37,709 bases of DNA from Grimontia marina. Lineage in GTDB: Bacteria > Pseudomonadota > Gammaproteobacteria > Enterobacterales > Vibrionaceae. The number at the start of each line of letters is the position of its first letter. Positions within the stretch are counted from its first letter, which is position 1. The stretch covers positions 1 to 37,709 of the forward strand of contig NZ_FIZY01000050.1 of the NCBI RefSeq assembly GCF_900060185.1. The letters run 5' to 3'. The notes beneath the pieces were generated by a model. That model was not told the origin of the DNA and did no database searches. It worked only from the letters and a program-made list of their open reading frames with translations. A program made the position numbers and the translations under genes. Shown piece after piece: positions 1 to 7,232 of this stretch.

Positions 1-1
1 G

Positions 2-94
2 CCACGAGGTATCGGTGCTATGATGGCCATCACTCAGTCCTTTTGTCGGTATGTTTCGGTTTGGCGATTGATCAGATCGCACAAAGCGGACTGA
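2..94 (+). other. Possible 3' remnant of a DHA2-type MFS transporter
   Basis: An open frame enters from the window edge and stops at TGA 92-94. Its first residues read PRGIGAMMAI, which resembles the conserved segment seen in many DHA2 (EmrB-like) drug transporters. The following ~20 residues no longer look like such a transporter, so this would be either a truncated or frameshifted end. The match is ten residues long and recalled from family knowledge, so it is only a hint. Confidence 0.18.
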
Positions 95-791
95 GTTTCT
101 CTTATCTTTGAGATCTACTATTAGGAACAGCTATTTAGCATTCTCCTTTGCTTAGAGTTTGTGAAACAGTCTTATAGATAATATAAATATTGATATTCAC
201 CAAGATGAAAAAAGAGACTACATTCCGCTAACTATCTAATCCAATTAAAATAGCAAATAACATGAATAACCTTATTGAATACCTGTAAGCCCACTCAGAC
301 AACAAAAAATAAAGCATTGATAATAAACAACTTAAATGTGAATCACCACAAAATACATAGATGTATCACAGTTGGAAACCGAGGATCTATAAACAGAGAT
401 CAAAACAAAAAGACTAGCTATCTATACATTATAATCAATAATTCATATAACCTATGTCAGGCGTATTAAAAGACCCATTAAATAATAATTTAAATTGAGA
501 GATAAAAAACAAATAAACACGCACCACTAAATCATTCGAAAAGATATTCACGGATAGGAATTATTTATTTTTAATATGAAAAAGTGAGGAAAAGAAATTC
601 TTGGTTTACAGCCAATCTTGGCTGTACAAAATTTGCTGGCGAACGCATAAACGCTGGTGATTGATTTGTTGATTTGACGCACACTTTCGTGTCATCGCTA
701 ACATCTCTCGCATCCAACGCCCGATGATCTCTCGTCTCTTAATTGGATATCTATACCCAAATGACAAACCAGTAATCATTAGGAGACTAAA
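95..791. other. AT-rich gene-poor stretch upstream of the ridA-like gene
   Basis: About 700 bases hold no convincing gene. The part from roughly 120 to 600 is much richer in A and T than the rest of the window, and its only open frame (275-469) has a low-complexity Asn/Lys/Ile-rich translation with no ribosome binding site, so I do not call it. The last 190 bases are closer to normal composition and contain a 20-bp palindrome (607-626), and TATACCCAAA near 751-760, which matches the outermost bases of the repeat described at 27377. Confidence 0.5.
607..626. promoter_or_regulatory. Perfect 9-bp inverted repeat upstream of the ridA-like gene
   Basis: The arms TACAGCCAA and TTGGCTGTA are exact complements separated by two bases. 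No T-tract follows on either strand, so it does not look like a terminator. The symmetry and tight spacing suit a dimeric regulator's operator, about 165 bases before the exported RidA gene. No cognate regulator can be assigned. Confidence 0.35.
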
Positions 792-1247
792 ATGCGAAAC
801 ATCTTCCTCATATTCACTGTCAGCTTTAGCCTAGTAACCCTCTCTTCTTTCGCAAAATCCTCAGACGATATCGAGTATCTCAACTCCGGCAAAGTGCTCC
901 CGACCCACCTCCCATTTTCAGAGGCAGTTCGGGTCGATAACACCCTTTACCTTTCAGGACAGATTGGCATTTTGCCGGGAACATTAAAGTTGGCTCCGGG
1001 TGGCGTTCAAGCTGAGTCGAAGCAAACGATGGAAAACATCAAAATATCCCTCGAAGCCAATGGTTACAGCATGAGTGATCTCGTCAAATGCACCGTGATG
1101 CTGGCTGATATTTCAGAGTGGGCGACATTCAACGAGGTCTACAAAACCTATTTTTCCGGAAAGTATCCGGCGAGAAGCGCGTTTGGTGCAAATGGATTGG
1201 CGTTGGGCGCCAAAGTTGAAGTGGAATGCATTGCTGCTGCTGACTGA
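792..1247 (+). CDS. Exported RidA/YjgF/YER057c/UK114-family protein
   Basis: The 151-residue product begins with a typical signal peptide: short charged start, hydrophobic stretch at about residues 4-20, and a likely cleavage after SSFA near residue 21. The rest is a single RidA-fold domain. RidA enzymes hydrolyse reactive enamine/imine intermediates through an arginine; the matching Arg lies in the YPARSA segment at residue 128, and the conserved acidic residue of the C-terminal strand is Glu145 (VEVECIA). RidA itself is cytosolic, so a signal sequence points to a periplasmic relative whose substrate is unknown. The start has AGGAG eight bases upstream. A strong terminator follows directly, so the gene is probably transcribed alone. 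A remnant of a second copy of its 3' end sits at 3445-3498. Confidence 0.88.
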   Translation: MRNIFLIFTVSFSLVTLSSFAKSSDDIEYLNSGKVLPTHLPFSEAVRVDNTLYLSGQIGILPGTLKLAPGGVQAESKQTMENIKISLEANGYSMSDLVKCTVMLADISEWATFNEVYKTYFSGKYPARSAFGANGLALGAKVEVECIAAAD

Positions 1248-1269
1248 TTAACCCCAGCCAAACAACCAT

Positions 1270-1299
1270 AAAAAGGCCGAAATTTATTGGCCTTTTTTT
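1270..1299 (+). terminator. Rho-independent terminator after the ridA-like gene
   Basis: A perfect 9-bp stem, AAAAAGGCC (1270-1278) with GGCCTTTTT (1289-1297), encloses a 10-base loop and runs into a continuous T-tract through 1299. It lies 22 bases after the stop codon. Confidence 0.88.
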
Positions 1300-1384
1300 G
1301 TTTAAATTCATATTGATATTATTATTTCTCCAATACCTACTCTGCTCATTGGCTTAGCTTTTTATAGGAACAGACATGCCATTA

Positions 1385-1405
1385 ATAGTTTCGCATCAAA
1401 ACTAT
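1385..1405. promoter_or_regulatory. Palindromic operator candidate before the CMD-family gene
   Basis: ATAGTTT (1385-1391) and AAACTAT (1399-1405) are exact inverted arms around a 7-base centre. The core TCGCATCAAAAC recurs as TCGCATCGAAAC at 1440-1451, about 49 bases later, giving two related sites ahead of the gene at 1486. This arrangement fits a repressor or activator with two binding sites. The regulator is not identified. Confidence 0.35.
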
Positions 1406-1485
1406 ATTGACCAAGGATGATCTTGCTGGTAACTTGGTATCGCATCGAAACAATATAAATAGTGCCACTAATAAGGAGAAACAAA

Positions 1486-2028
1486 ATGGCAAACCTAAAC
1501 CCAGTAAACATCGCGAATGCAGACAGCAAACAAACCGAATTATTTGATCAAATTCAGAATGCATTCGGTGCTGTCCCTAACATGTTCAAAACGATTGGCC
1601 ACTCCTCGTCGGCATTGGAAAGCATGTGGACCTCATTTGGTGCACTTTCCAAAGGAAACATAGGCGCTAAGCTCGGTGAGCAAATTGCAGTGCTGGTCGC
1701 TGACATCAACCGCTGCGAGTATTGCCTTTCCGCACACACCGTTTTGGGACAAAATGCAGGAGCAACCCTAGACCAAATGAATGCCGCTCAGCGTGGTATT
1801 GCAGAAGACGCTAAATCTCAGGCGGCACTGGACTTTGCCTCCAAACTGGTCAGATTCAATGGTCAAGTGAGAGAATCGGATGTGCAAGCAGTCCGTGCCG
1901 CTGGTTTCTCCGATTCAGATATTGCTGAAATTCTTGCTCATGTCGCTTTGAATATCTTCACAAACTACACCAACGTCGCTTTTGATGTAGAAGTCGATTT
2001 CCCAAAAGTTAGCCTGACCAAACGTTAA
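1486..2028 (+). CDS. Carboxymuconolactone decarboxylase (AhpD-like) family protein
   Basis: The product is 180 residues from the ATG at 1486. I prefer it to the upstream GTG at 1462 because AAGGAG sits 8 bases before the ATG. It carries the AhpD-type active-site signature E-X11-C-X2-C-X3-H exactly: Glu65, Cys77, Cys80 and His84. In AhpD these residues form a thiol/disulfide centre that reduces peroxides or relays electrons to a peroxiredoxin. Many family members act instead on quinones or other electrophiles, so the substrate is open. It is a cytosolic all-helical protein with no signal sequence. Its neighbours (RidA-like, OsmC-like) suggest a role in handling reactive or oxidising compounds. 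Confidence 0.87.
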   Translation: MANLNPVNIANADSKQTELFDQIQNAFGAVPNMFKTIGHSSSALESMWTSFGALSKGNIGAKLGEQIAVLVADINRCEYCLSAHTVLGQNAGATLDQMNAAQRGIAEDAKSQAALDFASKLVRFNGQVRESDVQAVRAAGFSDSDIAEILAHVALNIFTNYTNVAFDVEVDFPKVSLTKR

Positions 2029-2035
2029 TGAAATC

Positions 2036-2066
2036 AGGGGTGGGAGTTTTGCCTTTCACCACCCCT
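2036..2066 (+). terminator. GC-rich hairpin after the CMD-family gene
   Basis: AGGGGTGG (2036-2043) pairs perfectly with CCACCCCT (2059-2066) across a 15-base loop, eight bases after the stop codon. No T-run follows, so it may be a weak terminator or an mRNA-stabilising hairpin. Confidence 0.45.
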
Positions 2067-2421
2067 ATACCTATCCAGATAAAGCTGAAAAGTGACTTCT
2101 CCTAATTGGCACAAACAATAAAGTCACAGCAATTGACTTTGTTCTGCCCCCTGCCCTCACCATCGGAATGATTTAATTAGCGATACCAAATCTTTTCACT
2201 TGCATACAGTTAAACGGCTTACGTCTCTGTTGCATTAGTTACCGCGTTCAAATCAGCCTGAGCGACTTCACAAGCTTGGTAAAACGCTTTTGTTGCCAAT
2301 GCGTGACCTTTAGAACCATCACCAAAAGCATTCTTTAGTGCATAAAAAGTTTTTCTGATTTGTACAGATATACAAACCCTCATAACTTGCCGATTCATAC
2401 AACAAGAAGCCAGGAGGCACC
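2067..2421. other. Intergenic stretch with a possible gene remnant on the minus strand
   Basis: No intact gene is seen. On the minus strand the frame from about 2345 down to 2219 translates to a protein-like, alanine-rich amphipathic sequence (ending NAVTNATET then stop). It has no start codon or ribosome binding site in a sensible place and is preceded by cysteine-rich non-coding-looking residues. It may be the degraded 3' end of a lost gene; I could not recognise the family. AGGAGG at the right end belongs to the next gene. Confidence 0.35.
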
Positions 2422-2988
2422 ATGAGCTCATCATTTATCAACGGTATTAACCTTCCCGCGTTAGACGAATACACTCAGAAAACGATCAAAAGCGCCCCCC
2501 AAGCTATCTCCCATTACGCCATAGAAGCGAATTGGGTATATGGCACCAACACCAAAATCACTACGTTAAACCAGAAAGTCGGAGACATCGACATCCAGAA
2601 AAACTTCACGTTTGAAATTGATGAACCTGAAGCCTTGCTGGGCGAAAACCGCTTCCCAACACCTCAGGACTACCTGCTAGGTGGCTTAGCTGGTTGCATG
2701 ATGGCAAGCTTTGTCATTACTGCCGCACAAAAGGGCATCGAGATTAAAAGCGTGAAGTTGACCATTGCCGGTGACTTGAATCTGCACGGATTCCTAGAAG
2801 TCGATCCATCAGAAAAAGTGGGATTTGATGAAATTGAGTACCACTTTGAAGTAAAGGGAAACGGTACGCAATCGGACTATGACGACATCATCCAAACGGT
2901 TCGGGAACGCTCTCCGAATTATCACACCATTCAGGATGCGGTTACGTTGAAGGCCGTTTCTTCGGTACATACACATAACGAAAGCTAA
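2422..2988 (+). CDS. OsmC-like family protein lacking the second cysteine
   Basis: This is a 188-residue OsmC/Ohr-superfamily protein, preceded by a strong AGGAGG. OsmC and Ohr are dimeric thiol peroxidases that reduce organic hydroperoxides using two cysteines. The first is present at Cys92, in the helix motif LAGCMMASF. At the position of the second, usually in a (C/S)P motif, the sequence has SPNY with Ser164, so a classical two-cysteine cycle is not possible. Such one-cysteine members may use an external thiol or have another substrate. The stop lies 26 bases before the membrane-protein gene, so the two probably share a transcript. A full two-cysteine paralogue is at 5648-6244. Confidence 0.85.
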   Translation: MSSSFINGINLPALDEYTQKTIKSAPQAISHYAIEANWVYGTNTKITTLNQKVGDIDIQKNFTFEIDEPEALLGENRFPTPQDYLLGGLAGCMMASFVITAAQKGIEIKSVKLTIAGDLNLHGFLEVDPSEKVGFDEIEYHFEVKGNGTQSDYDDIIQTVRERSPNYHTIQDAVTLKAVSSVHTHNES

Positions 2989-3014
2989 ACCCATATAGCA
3001 ACGAGAACCCAAAG

Positions 3015-3443
3015 ATGAATAAGTTCAGAAAGATAGCTCTCATCTGTTATATCGTTCCCGCGTTGACACTGCTCATTATTGGCATCATCTACACATTTAA
3101 AGGTGAATTTATGCCTTATCACTCAGTAGCCGTTCAACTCAATTGGGAAGAAGTACCTGGAACATTTCAGATACTGATTACCGCATTGATGAGGGCATTT
3201 GGCGGCGTCAGTATTGCACTTTCCTTCGCCATACTTCTGATGCTTTTTTTCCCGTTCCGTTCACAAGAACCTTGGGCTGACTGGGCTATTCCCGCCACCT
3301 TAATTATTGCAAACATGGGCTCGTTCTATGCCATGAGCCATGTAATTTTGAACACCGAAGCCCAACCTCCGGTTGGTGCGGCTTTAGTCAGCCTTGTTTT
3401 CACCCTGGTGGGACTGCTATTTAACATTAAGAAGAAACGCTAA
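3015..3443 (+). CDS. Small four-helix inner membrane protein, family unknown
   Basis: The product is 142 residues with four predicted hydrophobic helices at about 7-29, 52-79, 91-114 and 120-137, and a lysine-rich C-terminus (NIKKKR) expected on the cytoplasmic side. I do not recognise a named family. The start has only a weak purine-rich upstream sequence (ACGAGAACCCAAAG), and the gene is probably co-transcribed with the OsmC-like gene 26 bases before it. Two bases after its stop codon begins a 17-codon remnant of a second ridA gene. That abutment looks like a recombination or deletion junction, and suggests this gene arrived by, or survived, a rearrangement. Confidence 0.7.
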   Translation: MNKFRKIALICYIVPALTLLIIGIIYTFKGEFMPYHSVAVQLNWEEVPGTFQILITALMRAFGGVSIALSFAILLMLFFPFRSQEPWADWAIPATLIIANMGSFYAMSHVILNTEAQPPVGAALVSLVFTLVGLLFNIKKKR

Positions 3444-3444
3444 C

Positions 3445-3498
3445 GGATTGACACTGGGTGCGAAAATAGAGGTCGAATGCATCACAGCGGTTCAGTGA
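3445..3498 (+). pseudogene. Remnant: last 17 codons of a second ridA-like gene
   Basis: Read in frame this segment gives GLTLGAKIEVECITAVQ and a TGA stop, matching the C-terminus of the exported RidA protein encoded at 1194-1247 (GLALGAKVEVECIAAAD). The silent and conservative differences show an old paralogue or transferred copy rather than a recent duplication. Nothing upstream belongs to ridA: the preceding gene's stop codon ends at 3443, so the copy is cut off cleanly. Confidence 0.85.
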
Positions 3499-3523
3499 TT
3501 GATTCTGAACCATATACCATGAG

Positions 3524-3547
3524 AAAGGCTGCCAATCGGCAGCCTTT
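3524..3547 (+). terminator. Strong hairpin downstream of the membrane gene and ridA remnant
   Basis: AAAGGCTGCC (3524-3533) and GGCAGCCTTT (3538-3547) form a perfect 10-bp stem with a 4-base loop. The T-tract is short (TTT then CTATT), but the stem is strong. It was probably the terminator of the lost ridA copy and now ends the OsmC/membrane-protein transcript. Confidence 0.7.
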
Positions 3548-3576
3548 CTATTGAACTCATTTCTAATGTATACAAC

Positions 3577-3674
3577 CTACTCACCCGAACGGCTAATAGC
3601 CTCTTTGCCGTTATAGACCAATCACATCGACCAAGGGATAGGGTTTCTCAGCACATAATAGCGGCGCACCATCT
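3577..3674 (-). pseudogene. Remnant: C-terminal end of an osmC paralogue, with an internal stop
   Basis: Positions 3577-3651 match 5648-5722, the 3' end of the intact OsmC gene, at 68 of 75 bases. Read on the minus strand the remnant gives LRNPIPWSM, then a TGA, then LVYNGKEAISRSGE and TAG. The internal TGA lies one codon after ATG, where the intact gene reads ACG CGA (Thr-Arg). Beyond about 3652 similarity fades (MVRRYYV versus CMAHFA), and an in-frame stop lies further upstream. It is a dead 3' fragment. Confidence 0.88.
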
Positions 3675-3851
3675 CTTATAAGTGTTCGAACGAAGGGAGC
3701 ATAAGAATATCCTTATTCATTTTCTTTTCGGCAACGTACGCGCAGTTAAGAACGTTTGAAATGAGCTAGCTGATCCAAACACCTACTTTAGAAAATACTC
3801 CGTGAATGCGAGAACTCGGTAGGTTTCTATCTACGACTCTTCACTACCGAC

Positions 3852-5473
3852 TCACGGTTTAGTGAGATGGATAATACCTCTATCTGTTTCTGAAGAGCCA
3901 TTTCCCCATGTACCTGCCAGATTATGTTCATCGTTCGACACCAACAGTCCTTTGCCTGAATCACTTCCTAGCCTCCAGTTATAGCGTATTTCAACGCCCG
4001 TCACCGCATCTGGTGTCGTATCGAAGCCAAACAATGACTGTCCGCGAACTTTTTTCGTACTCAATGCCAACGTGCCAGAGAAAGAACCGGTGTTCACGAT
4101 AGGGCCTACAACGTCTTGTATTATTCCACTCACCCTGCCCCCACTTGCCGAGCTAAAGTCCATAAATACAGTGCCATTGGAGATAGAAAAAAGTGTAGAA
4201 GGCTCGTCGAGGTTCCAGACCAAGAGCCAGTCAACAAGTTTGACCAAACCTGCTCGCCAACACTTTGCTCGTAAAAGTTAGGGTTACTTTCTTCATTCCA
4301 GTTGCTGTTAATGTAATTTGAAATGGCAAAAGTCATCGCAGGGTTCGCCACTAAATCTTTATAGAACTGCCCTCCTTTGCGATTAGCTTCCTGGTCGGCA
4401 TTGGAATAGACACCCGTTGTCTCCAGTCCAAAACCTCCCCCTTCGGTTCTCTCGCTCTGTTCCTCAGCATCTGCCGTACTCCTTGCTGTCTCCGTTTGAA
4501 AGTACGTCAGACCTTGTTGGAAGAAATGCCCTAACTTATCGCTCCCTATGCAAATACCATGTACTTTCATTGTCGGGTTAAGAATAGGAAACAAAGGGTT
4601 GGACCAAATTCCAAAGCTCACACCCTTGTATTTCGTCGCCCCTTGAGCAGGGGGGGCTTGCTTTGAAGCCGGTAAGGTATCAGCCCATAGCTCAATCGCC
4701 GTTCTCCCGGGGGCTTGATCTACCGCGATATCGCTAGCCAGTTCCCTTACAACGACAGCAGCGCTAAGTGGCCTGCCGGACACCGCCCGCGCACTTCTGA
4801 GAGAGCTATTCACTTTCGTATCAACGTCTGTTTCACAGTCTGTCAGCCCAGCGCAGTTCGTTGCTGTATCCGTCTCTGCCCTTTGAATAACGTGGGCGTT
4901 TGACCCCATTTGCTGGATAACGTGTGTGAGTTCATGTGCCATTAACCGCTTACCAGACGCTGAGTCAGGTCTGTACTGTCCTTCACCAAAGACGACCTGA
5001 TGTCCCACTGTGTATGCTCGCGCTTGTATACGCTTGGCAGAAGCGGCAGCTTCGCCGTCAGTATGGATCCTCACTTGGCTAAAATCTGCACCGAACCTCG
5101 CCTCCATATAGGCGCGGGTTTGACTGTCCAAAGGCTGGCCCGAACGGCTTAAAGTACGATGAACAATATCTGGCACATTGCCATTTGAAGTGGCATTCCC
5201 CGATCCTTTCCTTAGAAGCAAAGGAGAAATACCCGCAGCGCGCTGACATTTCGGACACGAGCCTCCACTGGAAAAAGCTGAAGAACGGACAACATTGTCA
5301 GCCATACGGTCAGCCTCTTGCTCAAAAGCGTCATGGCTGTCACCGATAGTCAGCTTGGTTTGAAGCCTACGGGCAGTAGGAATCGTTCTTGAAACCGAAG
5401 GAAGATGAGAGAATTTATTAGACCCATCGTGCGCTGAATTGGGTGCATTTGCACGCTGCTGAAGTGTAAACAT
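3852..5473 (-). pseudogene. Frameshifted DUF4157-domain putative zinc metallopeptidase
   Basis: Two overlapping frames together encode one protein of about 540 residues. The upstream frame (5473 down to about 4213) has the DUF4157 hallmarks: an EQEADRMADNVV segment near residues 51-62, and a core at about 110-190 ending in HELTH (180-184), the zinc-binding glutamate-zincin motif. A C-terminal module contains SDKLGHFF. At about 4213-4216 the frame breaks: it runs on as an unlike tail to 4130, while the -1 frame continues sensibly (NLDEPSTLF... to the stop at 3852). Restoring one G in the GGAACC context would give WSGNLDEPSTLF. DUF4157 proteins often accompany secreted toxins or contractile injection systems; none is seen here. 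There is no signal peptide. A sequencing error is possible. Confidence 0.75.
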
Positions 5474-5598
5474 AACCAGCTCTTCAAGTCGCTCAGTACC
5501 TTAAAAGCTTAGCTATTTTGCAGTTACTCACTGTCTCGTATTGCATACTTCATCGCTACGAGAAGCCCAGACAGTTTTTCAAAAGCCTTGCCTAACGT

Positions 5599-5626
5599 AA
5601 AAAAGCCGCAGCATCAGCTACAGCTT
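5599..5626 (-). terminator. Terminator of the minus-strand osmC gene
   Basis: On the minus strand AAGCTGTAGC pairs along its full length (two G-U pairs) with GCTGCGGCTT across a TGAT loop, followed by a run of six T. It lies 22 bases beyond the osmC stop codon. Confidence 0.78.
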
Positions 5627-5647
5627 CAAACGAGTCGGCTTCAATAT

Positions 5648-6244
5648 CTACTCGCCCGAACGGCTGATTGCCTCTTTACCGTTATAGACCAGTCGCGTCG
5701 ACCAAGGGATAGGGTTTCTCAGGGCAAAGTGCGCCATACAACCATTTTCAGCTTCGTCCAGCAGGTCTTTAATTTTCTCTTCCGGCTCAGGGCTGTCGAT
5801 AATCACGTGCGTTTCGACAATGTCGCACCCGCCGTCAGTCATGTAACCGTGCTCGCGCATATGACCTAGGTTGGTTCTGAACACAATGCGTTGTTCAAGC
5901 TTTAGCGAATCTACTTTGATTTTGCGGGCCGTAAGAATATCCGTCAGGTGTGTCATCAAACAAAAGCCGATGCCCGCTGAAAAGAATGCTAACGGTGGTG
6001 GTGCTGTATCATTGCCAACAGGCGGTTGTTCATCGCAATAGAGCTTTACCGGACTGAAACCCGGAATATTGACAGAAACCACCCCCGTTTTTTTCTGCAT
6101 GTCTCCCGCCTCAGCGCTTAAGTTCACTTCAAAGCGATACGGTTCCGGATGACGAGCTTTTGAGAAAGTAGATGGTTGATATTGCGTGTTCGCCGGCTGC
6201 TCACTGCTCAATTCGCCAACATGAAAGAACTTTTCGTTCGACAT
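5648..6244 (-). CDS. OsmC/Ohr-family protein with both conserved cysteines
   Basis: The protein has 198 residues and an OsmC fold. Cys95, in the helix segment AGIGFCLMTHL, and Cys169, in ENGCMAHF, occupy the positions of the two redox cysteines. It could therefore act as a thiol-dependent (hydro)peroxidase, unlike its paralogue at 2422. The first 40 residues are an unrelated polar extension. AAGGAG lies six bases before the ATG. It is divergent from the Lrp-family gene at 6382, with about 137 bases between the start codons, so the regulator may control it. Part of its 3' end is duplicated, in degraded form, at 3577-3651. Confidence 0.85.
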   Translation of the reverse strand: MSNEKFFHVGELSSEQPANTQYQPSTFSKARHPEPYRFEVNLSAEAGDMQKKTGVVSVNIPGFSPVKLYCDEQPPVGNDTAPPPLAFFSAGIGFCLMTHLTDILTARKIKVDSLKLEQRIVFRTNLGHMREHGYMTDGGCDIVETHVIIDSPEPEEKIKDLLDEAENGCMAHFALRNPIPWSTRLVYNGKEAISRSGE

Positions 6245-6381
6245 TGTTTTCTCCTTATACGCGCTAGAGGCTGATCAAATCTTACCCAAGAACAGGTGGA
6301 GAATGCCGTCAAAGTCCCCATTGAGATGAAGTTTTTTGGTGCTATCATTCAATTTATACCGCTTTATTGAAGGAAGTCGTC

Positions 6382-6864
6382 ATGTTAACTAGTCAGGACA
6401 AAAAAATACTCTCACAACTTCAAGAAAACGGACGCATGACGATTGTCGAGCTTGCCAGAGCTACCGATATGTCAGAATCAACCTGTCTACGACGCACAAA
6501 AAGCCTTGAAGATTCCGGTGTTATAAAAGGCTATGGCGCAATGCTTGATGCCGAAGAAGCGGGATTTGGTGTGACGGCTTTTGTTCAGGTCAGCATCGAT
6601 CAGAAAAGCGAAGCGGCGTTTGATTTGTTTAAGTCAGCAGTGAAAGATCACCCGCTCATCCTGGAGTGCTATTCCCTTTCCGGCCCTTATGACCATCTGA
6701 TGAAAGTGGTCGCCAGAACCAATAAAGAACTCTCACACTTTGTATTGAAAACATTGAGAAGCTTTCCTGAAGTGAGAGAGGCGCAAACCCTGTTTGTGTT
6801 GGATGAAGTGAAACACACAATGGCGTTACCCATTAATCTGGCAGAACCTGTAAAGAAGGGTTGA
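6382..6864 (+). CDS. Lrp/AsnC-family transcriptional regulator
   Basis: The protein has 160 residues from the ATG at 6382, preceded by AGGAAG; the in-frame TTG at 6367 is less likely. Residues about 3-55 form the AsnC-type winged helix-turn-helix (ILSQLQENGRMTIVELA followed by SESTCLRRTKSLEDSGVI). Residues about 64-140 form the RAM/AsnC ligand-binding beta-alpha-beta domain that assembles dimers and octamers and binds amino acids. It is divergent from the two-cysteine OsmC gene and probably autoregulates and controls that gene through their shared spacer. Lrp-family members close to known amino-acid regulators cannot be told apart by sequence alone, so the effector is unknown. Confidence 0.92.
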   Translation: MLTSQDKKILSQLQENGRMTIVELARATDMSESTCLRRTKSLEDSGVIKGYGAMLDAEEAGFGVTAFVQVSIDQKSEAAFDLFKSAVKDHPLILECYSLSGPYDHLMKVVARTNKELSHFVLKTLRSFPEVREAQTLFVLDEVKHTMALPINLAEPVKKG

Positions 6865-7232
6865 TGCTTTATAGCCTAACAAAAGAAATGGCCGTTTGAT
6901 TTGTCAACTAATTTCATCTATTCATATGCTTAGCTAGGTCATCAAACTCGACCAACAACATCTTTTTGACAGTAAAGAACGTGAGTTGACTCGGAGCAGC
7001 CATGTAATTTTCCGCAAGAATTTAAGTGAAAACCCCTCAACAAATCCCAATAAGAAGCAATATTCACTACTGAGGCACGAATAATTCGCGCAATTATCTT
7101 AGCTTTACCTCCATTGTTAGGGCGAAGTTAGTCGTGCGAAGTCATGCAGTTCGTCGTTGATATCAGCGGTTCAAAGTGCATCACGGATGTATTCCCAACA
7201 ATGCATACCCATTATTGAGGAAAGGACTATCC
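6865..7232. other. Intergenic stretch before the aminopeptidase gene
   Basis: I see no gene, repeat or clear terminator in these 368 bases. The frame of the aminopeptidase is open back to 7176, but the translation there (HHGCIPNNAYPLL) is not like a signal peptide, so those codons are taken as leader. GAGGAAAGGA just before 7233 is the ribosome binding site. Confidence 0.5.

Noticed and set aside
275-469. 64-codon open frame in the AT-rich lead-in
   Set aside because: Low-complexity Asn/Lys/Ile translation, no ribosome binding site, and composition-driven absence of stops.
2219-2434. 71-codon minus-strand frame with a protein-like C-terminal part
   Set aside because: Only about 40 residues look plausible, there is no sensible start, and it overlaps the OsmC gene start; kept only as a possible remnant.
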